Assembly: GCA_964017155.1 (NCBI GenBank)
Contig: OZ024861.1
Location: 29,654,277 to 29,718,276 of the forward strand
Length of the DNA: 64,000 nucleotides
Source of the DNA: Oasisia sp. SBJ-2009
Taxonomy: Eukaryota > Annelida > Polychaeta > Sabellida > Siboglinidae
Direction: 5' to 3'
Shown here in pieces: positions 40,054 through 52,000 of this stretch (position 1 is the first letter of the stretch; the number at the start of each line of letters is the position of its first letter). A model generated the notes under the pieces. The model worked only from the letters and a program-made list of their open reading frames with translations, was not told the origin of the DNA and did not search any database. The position numbers and the translations under genes are program-made.

Positions 40054-43000
40054 AATTCTTGCCTATAACAAAAGAAGGAATTGGTTCTGTTAGTTACTTC
40101 CCTGACAGACCTGTTCAATCAAACACCATCTCAGCTTCTCTGGGAAGCATCCAGCCATATGCTACAATTAATGCGTGAAGGCTGTTCGTACACATATTCA
40201 CCACTGTCTATAGTCAGGTACTCATTTATACAGCTGAGTGAACTGGAACAATGTAGAGTGAAAAAACTTGCCCAAGGTTTTAACACGGCAGCACAGGATT
40301 CGAACCCGGGTTCTCGTAGTCGAGAGTCCGAAGCTCTACCAGTGAGCCATTGTGCTCTTCTAGAAATACAACATCTTCACAAAACACTCACATCATTTTC
40401 CTCCTCCAGGGCGTGGGGTTGTTTCTCCTCCCCCTCGTCTTCCCCGTCTTCCGCAGCTTCCTTCTTCTTCCCCTCCTTCCCTTTGTCCTCCTGGGAGCCA
40501 TCTTTGTTGTCGTCCTTGGCAACCATCTCAGCCTCACTCTGAGCTCCATCTCCAGCACCAAACTCCTCCTTTCCCTCCTGCCAAAAGGAATAGTCTCTAT
40601 GACACTTGTGTGCTTAGATATATTTAGATATACTCAGATAGTTATTGTTTCTGGAATAACTATGATAACTAATTTCTTCATAAGATTATGTACATCACAA
40701 TAATACATTTCTTAAATCATCAGAGGTCCACAGAATAACTCTATTAACGTTTTAATTTGAATTAGTTAATATAAATTTTGTTTTTATATTAACTGTTTTA
40801 AGAGCTTCGATTGGAATTTTAACGCCCGGAAAGGGCCCAGTCCAGTATATGGAAGAAGTAGAAGACCCCAGACCTTTTGTTCTTCCTCCTCCTCTTCTTC
40901 ATCACTTCCCCAGATCTGTTCGTCCAGCTTCTCCGCGTCCTTTCCATCCAGGTCTCCCATCTGTTGGTCCAGGTCTTTCTCGTCCATCTCATTCTCCGAC
41001 TCTCCATCACTCCCGCCTTCTGTTGATCAAATCATGTATTCATTTTCGACGGATATACATTCTTATCTTGCAAATACAGCCACCTCAGAATTAAGGCCAC
41101 CTAAGAAATAAGGCCACCTTAGAATTACGGCCACCTCAGAATTAAGGTCACCTCAGAATTAAGGTCGCCACAGAACAGTTCCAAAATTGTCTTGGCTCTA
41201 CTAAGGTTGTTTTGTCATTCAGGAAACCTTTGCCTGGTCCAGTGGGTGACCTAAATACAGAGGTTTCTTAGTTCAATGTGTGGCCTTAATACAGAGGGTT
41301 TGCTGTCCTGTGGCCTTAATACAGAGGTTTCAGGGTACTTCTTGATTATTGTATCTAAACATCTAGTTATTGCACTCAAAAACTACAGATCATCAAAATG
41401 TTCATACTAAGACTAAAAAAAAAACAGTATTCTTGAACTGAAATTATACTACATCCTGCTACATATTTCTGTGTCCACCAAACTATAAAAAAATATACAA
41501 TAAGTTAACGAGTTAGAAGTACCACACTTTTGTAGACACAGAAAACAGATGTTTGTTAATAGTTCGTTGTTATTTCTTTAAAACAGTTGAAAAAATGTAT
41601 GATTGGTTTATCCTAAAGTCTGATATAAAGGCCCACGTAATTTGTACCCACAATCAATTCAACTATTATTCGATAGTTAAACAGATAACTGTTTGATTGA
41701 TGCTATTTTGTTAAATATTCAAAGCAAACCATCACACTAAGTGGGGTCAAACCCAACACTCACAACCAGAAACAAGTCACCGGACTCAAATATGATGCAT
41801 GGTAGAATCAGGTCAAGGTCACCCAGACTCACCTTGGGCTTCAAGGTCATGCAGCTTCCCATCAATGTCCTCCGACATCTCAATGGCGTTGTCCTCGGGT
41901 GCTATGTCGGGTTGCTGGTTGGGATCCTGCTCAGGTTTCTCTTCCCCAGCTTTTTGGGCCTCATCCAGCTAAAACATCCCGGACTGTCTTACTTCCCAGA
42001 GACGAACCATGATAATAACAATAATATATTTATACAGTGGCCGATCAATTCAAAATTATGCTTCACAAACATATGCACATATACATAAATCGACTTACTA
42101 AGAAATAAATGTGTAAAATATACCTAAAATACACTCACTAAAATATAAAAATATAAACAATTATGAATAAAAATTCTTTAAAAAAGTGCTTTATATAGTA
42201 ATTTGCACCGGATGGCTAACCTAAAAACAAAATAGTAAAACAAAATCAACTGAGAAAAGTTGAGAATGTTGAGAAAGGAGGTAAATTGTTCGACAGAACC
42301 GCTGAGCACACCATGTTTTGCTTTAGTATCTCCACTTGTCTGTATTGCCACCTCCAGAGCCAAACTGGCCTCTCTGGCAGATACTCTTGTCCCGGTCATA
42401 TGTGGCTGGTAGATATTTGATTTTAGCAAGTATGTTCATACTTTTAAATACCGGTCATTAAAAATTATATATTCTTATTTAATTAAATACGATTCTTTTA
42501 AATGTTTTTACACATTGGATTTTGTTTGTCCTATCCCTCACCTGGTCCTACCCCTCTCCTGGTCCTACCCCCTCACCTGGTCCTACCCCCTCACCTGGTC
42601 CTACCCCTCACCTGGTCCTACCCCCTCACCTGGTCCTACCCCCTCACCTTGTCCTACCCCTCTCCTGGTCCTACCCCCTCACCTGGTCCTACCCCCTCAC
42701 CTGGTCCTACCCCTCACCTGGTCCTACCCCCTCACCTGGTCCTACCCCCTCACCTGGTCCTACCCCTCTCCTGGTCCTACCCCCTCACCTGGTCCTACCC
42801 CTCTCCTGGTCCTACCCCCTCACCTGGTCCTACCCCCTCACCTGGTCCTACCCCTCACCTGGTCCTACCCCCTCACCTGGTCCTACCCCTCTCCTGGTCC
42901 TACCCCCTCACCTGGTCCTACCCCCTCACCTGGTCCTACCCCCTCACCTGGCCCTACCCCCTCTCCTGGCCCTACCCCCTCACCTGGTCCTACCCCCTCA

Positions 43001-46000
43001 CCTGGTCCTACCCCCTCACCTGGTCCTACCCCCTCACCTGGTCCTACCCCCTCACCTGGTCCTACCCCTCTCCTGGTCCTACCCCCTCACCTGGTCCTAC
43101 CCCCTCACCTGGTCCTACCCCCTCACCTGGCCCTACCCCCTCTCCTGGCCCTACCCCCTCACCTGGTCCTACCCCCTCAACTGGTCCTACCCCCTCACCT
43201 GGTCCTACCCCCTCACCTGGCCCTACCCTCTCACCTGGTCCTACCCCCTCACCTGGTCCTACCCCCTCACCTGGCCCTACCCCCTCTCCTGGCCCTACCC
43301 CCTCACCTGGTCCTACCCTCTCACCTGGTCCTACCCCCTCACCTCGTCCTACCCCCTCACCTGGCCCTACCCCCTCACCTGGTCCTACCCCCTCACCTGG
43401 TCCTACCCCCTCACCTGGCCCTACCCCCTCTCCTGGCCCTACCCCCTCACCTGGTCCTACCCCCTCACCTGGTCCTACCCCCTCACCTGGTCCTACCCCC
43501 TCACCTGGCCCTACCCCCTCACCTGGTCCTACCCCCTCACCTGGTCCTACCCCCTCACCTGATCATACACCCTCACCTGATCATACCCCCTCACCTGGTC
43601 CTACCCCTCACCTGGTCCTACCCCCTCACCTGGTCCTACCCCCTCACCTGGCCCTACCCTCTCACCTGGTCCTACCCCCTCACCTGGTCCTACCCCCTCA
43701 CCTGATCCTACACCCTCACCTGATCCTACACCCTCACCTGGTCCTACCCCTCACCTGGTCCCACCCCTCAACTGGTCCTACCCCCTCACCTGGTCCTACC
43801 CCTCACCTGGTCCTACCCTGACCTGGTCCTACCCCTCTCCTGATCCTACCCCTCACCTGGTCCCACCCCCTCACCTGGACCCACCCCTCACCTGGTCCTA
43901 CCCCTCACCTGGTCCTACCCCCTCACCTGATCCTACCCTTCACCTGATCATACCCCCTCACCTGGCCCTACCCCCTCACCTGATCCTCGGTCTCTATCTG
44001 GTCGCTGACGTCCTTTGCTCCCTCACCCTCTCCCATTCCTCCGCCCTCAATGTCCTCAAACTGGGTCGCTCCCTCTCCCTCCATCTCGTCCGTCATGTCG
44101 GCAGGAAGACAGAATCCCTGGGGGAAACATACATCAGAGACAGCTGTGTCAGTGGTCACGCATGGATGCACACATTCATGGATGGATGCACAAATTCATG
44201 GATGGATGCACAAATTCATGGATGGATGCACAAATTCATGCTTGGATGCACAACTTCATGGATGGATGCACAAATTCATGCATGGATCCACAAATTCATG
44301 CATGGATGCACGCACACCAACCCACAACAGCAAACTATAAAATACTTTGCTTCTGACATGTCAGCAAAGTTTCACATATTTAGTCATAATTCTGAGAAAA
44401 AGGGACAGCAATAACTACTATAATAATAATAATTACTTGTTATGCACCAATATCCTCAAAGATGAACTCTGTGGTGCAATAAAACCAATGGATTAAGTAA
44501 TCTCGTAATTGTATAAAAATGTGCGGGTTGTCGAATGATGGATGAAGATGCAAGGAAGCTAAGAAAGATAGACTGCATTAAAGAGATAGGTTTTTAGACA
44601 CCGGTGAAACAAAACTGGAGATCCTTCTAATTTAACACCGGCGGGAAGCGAATTCCACATAGTTGGTACAGTAAGAGAGAAAGCTCGGGTCCCAGCTTTT
44701 GTTTTCACCCGAGGAATGTAAAAAGAGTTACTACTGCATCAAGATGCACGGAATACGTAGTCATTATAGCATTGCCTTAATATTTCAACAGCAGTATTCA
44801 TAGATTATCGCTCGATTTCTCTCTCTACATCGTTTTTTTGAACGCTCAACCCCAAAACAGCACAATGGTTGCCACTGTATTAAAAATATTTTTTAAAATT
44901 AAATTTGACAATGTTATTTCTAAAGTATTAAACATTACATCAAACAATGATTTGAACTTTTGAAATGTATTTTGACACTATATATATATATATATATACA
45001 TACATATATATATATATATACATACATACATACATACATACAATATATATATAATAAAGCTTTAAATATATTGCCATATTCAACGTGCATTATATGATGA
45101 ATTAGAATGTATATATATGTATATATGTATATATGTATATATGTATATATGTATATATATGCATATGCATATACACACCTTCTGTGCCAAGTCTGAGAAT
45201 ACTCTAAGCAGCACTGAGAGCAGTTTACTGCTGGCTCGGTGTGTTGCTATGGCAACGGTCAGGTGGTACTGGACGAGGCAGCCATATTGCTGGAGTAGCG
45301 GCAGACAGCGGGAGAGCAGCTGACATGCAGCGTCCAGTGGTTGTCCAGTGCGGTCAGAACTCCAAGCGGTCAGCATGTGCTCAAGGCTTGACAGCGTGTG
45401 AAGAATCTGCAGAAATTACAATTTAAATTTCATGTACTGAAAATGGTGTTATCATCTGCTGTTTTACGTTTCACCTCTTAAAGCGACATGGTCCTTTTTA
45501 TTTTTATTGCAAACTCATGTTATACGGTATAAGTTATACCTATTATAGCGTAAAGACAGTCAAAATATGTTTTCATGTACCATTTAGGGGTTGAAAATAG
45601 ACGCAGTAAGGGGTGCTTAACTCTGTTTACACATTAACGCCACACGCAGCCAGGTGCACAGCTCCCAGTTGGTAAACGTCAAAGGGTGGGTGTCACTCGC
45701 GGTGATTTGAGTGACAGCGTATATAAACATTCGACGTTTAACATTACGAGGTCAGTTCTGTTTCGATAAAACATTTATTGGTGGTCAGGACGCTACAATA
45801 GTTGTAGCTATGTCGTGAACTTATACTGATTAACATGATTTTGCAATAAAAATAAAAAGCCACAAACGGACCATGTCGCTTTAAAGCCAGGCTGTTTTGA
45901 ATGGTAAAATGACTCATTCTAACACTTTAATCCAACCTTTTAAATGATCATATGATACAAATATTATTAAGACACTAAGATTATTGAATAATATATAAAT

Positions 46001-49000
46001 AATTTCTTCCACTTTGTTCTGCAATGGCAAATTGCATGGAAAGTAATATCAGCCGTCACTACATTCTAAGAATGTGGCAAACAATGTTGAGGTCTTTGTT
46101 ACCGACACTGATAAGAAATGGGAATTAAAGTAATTATAATTAATTCACTGTATTCCGTGCAAACATGTGATGCTAACCTTGTTCAGTCGTAGCGCAGAGT
46201 AGTCACGCTCTAAGTTGCTCTGAAGCTCCACCAGGTGGCTCACTGTGGCGCCATCTATGGATAGAGATGACAGTAAACATGCTACCAATGTTACAAAAAT
46301 GTAAACATCAGTTATGGTTGTTGTAAGTCACAGTCATTATCTGGCAGCAGGATGAAAATATAATTTCTTTGGTTGAATTTCAGACAGAAATATCCCCATG
46401 ATTTTAGTATGTGATATAAATATCACAATTGTATTATAATAAAACATTCTTTTAGCATTAAAAAAATGCATCGTTTATATTTTATGATAAATATTAACAA
46501 AGTTATGGTTTGTATACCAACAGCATCCCAGAGAGATTTTTTTGGTCACCTTTAATTAGATTATAATACATATTTTGAATGTAAATACCATTCTTACCTT
46601 CCTCCTCTTCACCATCATCTTCTTCACCAGAGCAGCCTTCACCTTCCATTGACCTTTGCCCCTTGACCTGATTCACCATGCTCTGTATGGCCAGCAGTAC
46701 GTCAGTGAGCAAGAGGTCCACAGTACCAGTAAACCCGCCCCAACTGGGGGCCGATGGTGTCGATGGCGAGGTCACGACCGGTGCATCTCCTGTGAACTCT
46801 GTCACCTCTTGCTTTATCCAATCAGTGACGAAGAAGAGAGATTCTGCGAGACTGTTGCTGTGTGAGCGGCCATCTTGGTTGAAGCCAGCAGCCAGTGCCA
46901 GGAGTGTGTCAGCCAAGTGGTCAAACCTCTCAAAGGCCGCAGTGGCCATGTCCAGCGCCGACCTTCAGCAGGTGAATGAAAATGATTATTGAACCGATTC
47001 TGGCAAAGGATGGCAACAATGTAATTTTACGAGGATTCGTGGCCATTTGCAGAGTTAGAATTTTGCGAGCAACCAATCCAGCTACAATATGGGTTTTTGT
47101 GGAGCAAGACAGTCTGATATATGAGGGTACAGGGAGTTTTTAGATATTTTCATATAGGATTCTCGACTTCTGCTTCAAAAATGCTAGACAGAACAGACTA
47201 ATGGCTTTGCATGTCTTTTCAAAGACCCTCGGGAAGAACAAATTTTTTTGAAATGACAGACTTGAAACTGCACGAAACATTTGCTTGACAGTCTTTATAT
47301 GGGATTCTTGACTTCTACTATAAATGTCAGACAGAACAACAGACCAATGGCTTTGTATGGATTTTCAAGGACACACGGGAAGAAAACGCTAATTGTTTTT
47401 AAATGGCAGAGTGGAAAAATTTGCTTGACAGTGATCATTTTCCTACAAAGTTACCTATAGTAATATAGGAACTTAAAAATAATTACGTCACACAACTACT
47501 TACAAACATGACCAGAATACATGCATTTTATCATTAATACCAAACACGTTGTTTGGTCAGAAAACTAGGCATTGTCTTTAGCTATGAAAACCACATTCCT
47601 TGTGCAGCGAGTCAGGAGTAATCAGAGTATGCTGAGTGAGATAGACAAGGATGACAAATTGAAAGTGAAAGCAGCAATACTGACCACGAGTAGAGTTGTT
47701 GTCCACCATTCAATTCCCTGTCCACCTCTGTTTTGATAGCGGTCAGACTGTCCAAGGATTCCTAGAGTGGACACCATAAACACACATATAATGGCCAACT
47801 GCATTCATAACATATATAGGATTACAACAACTGCTGTTTACTTAATCACTGTTTTGTAATTAACTATACATATTATTTATTTAATATAAATTAAATTGAT
47901 TTAGTATTATTTTATATCTGTTTACACATTTCTCGCATATAGATTTTGAAGTTCTCTCTACACAGATGAATCATTTCCATTACTAAATCAGAATAATAGC
48001 AGGTTTTTGCATATCAGTATTTATTAAATAAAACATACACACATTTTACAATATAGATATACACCAATACGTAACATGCTAGAACAAGTTACTGGATTTG
48101 TATCTAACGTTCAAGTAAAAAAAAAACTTTCTGAACAAGAAAGTACATAAACGCCCGCCACCATTTTATCCCATCGTCTCCCACCTGAACTCGGGACACA
48201 GCCTCCATCCATGTCTCATTCTGCTGGGTCAGCTGACACATGGGAGCCAATCGACTGGCAGGATGTGGGGAGACACAGGTGGAGACACCTGGTGGGCATG
48301 TGGGGCAACACTTAAGCAGAAGTTGATACTGGCGAAGACATTCCATCGTGCCGTCACACAACGTCTTGAGTCGACCCTAAAAGAGAGAACAAACTATTAA
48401 TTCCAAGCGATCACATGACTTCATAGTGATAATTTATGTTGAAACCACAAATAAATAAATAATTTGTATTTTTACAACACAAAATAATTCCAACCCTATG
48501 CAAAAACCAATGTACAGAATTTAATTACTTGTGAAATGTTGAATATAGCTCAAATGTGTGTGTAACTACAAACTGGTTGGCAAAGTAAACTTCAAACACT
48601 AAGTTCATGTTTTGTATATATCTTGACACAACTAAACTTGCAAAATGTATTGCCCATTTGTGTATTTCTTTAAATACCTAAAGATGAAACATCATCATAG
48701 AAGACATTTTAAATGGTTGTTGTTTTTAAACAAACAAGACACTATAATTACTGATGTATTATGTGCCTCATAAAACAGGTAGTTAAACAACAAAACAAAA
48801 GTCATGTATTCCTACCAGCCATAGATGTGTTCGTTCCTGGGGTGGCAGGCTACAATTTTTGCCAGTCTTCATGCGTTGAATAGTCCCTGTGAACTGCCTG
48901 AAACAAGCGTCATCCCAAGTTAGATCAAAACTGATGATGTTGGCAAACAAACACATACATTATATTACTGTTATATTGACTGAAGTTTCTGAAATTCTTG

Positions 49001-52000
49001 AGTATTTATAGTTTTTGATATATCCAAAGTTGAAAACAAATAAGGGATAAGTTTTAATATATAAAGCTGTGAATTGCTATGAAGTATAAAAATGAAAGGT
49101 TTGGTGAATAGTGTTACTTGGGCAATTACCAACTAAATAAATACATTAAATAAATATACAAAGACTTACAAGCACGGAAAATTAGTGGCTGATGATACAG
49201 AGGAAAACAAAGTATGTGGATGGATGGATGGATGGATGGGTGGGTTGATGGATGGATGGATGGATGGGTGGGTGGGTTGATGGATGGATGTATGGATGGG
49301 TGGGTGGGTGGGTGGGTGGGTGGGTTGGTTGATTGATGGATGGATGGATGGGTGGATTGATGGATGGATGGATGGATGGATGGATGGATGGATGGATTTA
49401 TGGATGGATGGATGGATGGATGGATCAATGAATGGATCAATGGATGGATGGATGCATGGATGGATGGATGGTTGGATGGATGGATGGATGGATGGATCAA
49501 TGGATGGATGGATGAATGAATGGCTGGATGAAAGAAAAATACAGAAATTACAATTGTGAACAGCAGCGAATGAAAATAAATCCCAGATCATCAATAAAAT
49601 GAAAACATATACTCAATACAAGGTTTAACATTGTGTGAGTTGCCCCCCCTCCCACCAGGGTAGGGTAACTGACCGTAGAGAGGCGATGTCTTGAGTGGTC
49701 TGAGCCAGCCTCTGCCACTGGCTCACAACGACACTCATGATGTGTTCAGCAAAACCCTTGCATCGGTCAATGTTCGCCGGCCCCAACTCCTGCAAGCCAC
49801 AGATGACGGTACAACTTACACTGGCACAATACTTCATAACGTACAGGGAGTATAGGGCCTGTAAGTGGCGTGAATCCGCGTGACTGGAGCGTATTGGGGA
49901 AAAGAGGTCACAAGAATAATATTCTAACGATGGATGCCAGTTGTAGCTTCCGACTGATGAATACTAGGAAAATCAGGTCAAATAATGACATAAATATCTT
50001 GTGTTATACGTTTCTTATCTTAAATGTCCGATTTAATATTGAGTTTACCATACTATCATAGACACATAGGCGATTTATGTAGTGCAGATAATAGACACGA
50101 TGTTAAGCCATATGTGTCTTTTACGGGATTTGCATTTTACATAGCTGTACGTTGTGGTTTCGATAAGCACTTATATCTGACAAGTTGTCTAAATGCACAT
50201 AATCATAACACATGTATATGTTTGCCCCAAACATATTGTACTGTGCGAAAACTGGCACTCTTCATTATTAGTCAAGATCGCCAAACACAAGTACTTGCCG
50301 CTAATGCCATGGCAATTACCATAATAATCGATTAAAATTCATGATTTCCGTGATCATTCTCACCGGCAAAGTGTTCCATTGTTTCTGCTTGTAATAAGCC
50401 TTCGGACAATATAACTGATAACGCTATTTGTGAACAGTTCGATTATTACAAACAAAAACAAAACAAAGTCCTTGTCTTGTCTTGTAGGTGTACTGGCCAA
50501 CACCCCTGGTGGAGTCAAACGGTCAGGGTTGGGTGCGCATGCTGTTGGGTTGTTAGTCGTGTATTAAAGCTTGTTTGAAATGTTGTGGTTTAGAAATGTT
50601 AACTATTGCATCTGGCAGGGAATTCCAGTCTCTTATTGTTCTAGGGAAATATGAATATTTATAGCAGTTCTTGCTGGCATGGATAGTGTTGAAAGCTTTA
50701 TTGTTTAAATGTCTTGATAGGCGTTGTACGGGCTGGAGGAGGTTATTGACAGGCAAGGATAGGTGTCCATAAATGGCTTTGTGGAGTATGGTGAGGCGTC
50801 TGTTTGTTCGTCTGGTTTTTAATTGATGTAGTTTTAATTGGTTTAGCATTTCTGACACACAGCCCGCTTCTCTAGATGTATAGTCGTTGAGACAGAAACG
50901 GGCTGCGCGTCTTTGAACCATTTCGATTTGGTTTATAAGGGTTTGGGTGTGGGGATCCCATACTGAAGAAGAATATTCTAAGAGTGGTCTGACTAGGGTT
51001 GTGTAGGCTGTTGTTTTGATGTTTATGGGGCATGAGTGGAGGTTGCGTCTGATGAATGCTAGGGTACGGTTTGCTGAGGCTGTTATCTGATGTATATGTT
51101 TGTTCCAGTTTAAGTCTTTTGTTATGCATATTCCTAGGTATGAGTGGCTGTCTGTTTCTTGTAGTGTTGTGTTTCCTAGGGTGTAATCAAATTGTTTTAT
51201 ATTTCTTGCATGAGTTAGTCTCATCACAAAGCATTTGTCAGGGTTAAAGTTCATTTGCCAGTCATGTTCCCATTTAGTTAGTTCGTCTAGGTCTTTCTGT
51301 AGTTCTTGTGAATCTAATTGGTTGTTAATTTCTCTGTACAGGACACAGTCATCTGCAAACAGACGGACTGTGGAGTGGATATTGTTAGGTAAATCGTTGA
51401 TGTATATTAGGAACAGAAGAGGGCCTAGTACCGTGCCTTGTGGTACTCCAGACTCAACATGGGTCCAGGGGGAATGTGCACCACTGACCACCACTCTCTG
51501 TTCATGGCATGTGAGGAATTTTAAAATCCAGGCATATATTTTGTTGTTGATGCCATATCTTTTTAATTTGTTTAGGAGCCGGCTATGAGGGACAGTGTCG
51601 AATGCTTTTGAGAAATCCATTATGATCATGTCTATTTGTGATTTATTATTTAGAGATTTGGATAGGTCATGTGTTGTGAGTATTAACTGGGTTTCAGTCG
51701 AGTGTTTACTGCGGAAGCCATGTTGTTTGTCAGACAAAATTGAGTGTTGGTCAAGGTGGTCCATTATGTTGGAGTAGATAATGTGTTCAAGGAGTTTGCA
51801 GCATATTGAAGTTAGGGAGATGGGACGGTAATTTGATGGAAGAGTTCGATCTCCCTTCTTAAAGATTGGGGTGATGTTGGCTTGCAGCCATGAGAGGGGA
51901 AGTTCACCTGTGGTGATTGATTTTTGGAAGATTACTGTAAGGGCTGGGGCTAATTCATTGGCAGCAAGTTGTAATATTCTTGCTGGTACGTCATCGGGTC

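Larger units (their letters stand above)
31877..44117 (-). other. mdn1: Midasin exons 21-32: Asp/Glu-rich tether
   Basis: About 606 residues, overwhelmingly Glu, Asp, Lys, Gly and Gln. Short conserved islands include '[20 protein letters not shown]' (exon 21), '[17 protein letters not shown]' (exon 22), '[18 protein letters not shown]' (exon 23), '[10 protein letters not shown]' (exon 25), 'ENPLEIDK' (exon 26), '[18 protein letters not shown]' (exon 30) and 'YDTQTMD' (exon 31). The tether lets the MIDAS domain swing between substrate and AAA+ ring. Exons 24 and 27-33 are each a multiple of three and begin and end in phase 0. Any of them could be skipped without a frameshift. Confidence 0.9.

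Noticed and set aside
42502..43821. Open frames of 346-439 codons rich in Pro, Ser, Gly and Thr on the plus strand
   Set aside because: They exist in all three frames because the 17-18-bp repeat lacks stops in that direction. The region is an intron of midasin on the other strand.
49126..49594. Ile/Pro/His/Ser repeat protein on the minus strand
   Set aside because: Direct translation of a (GGAT)n array within a midasin intron.
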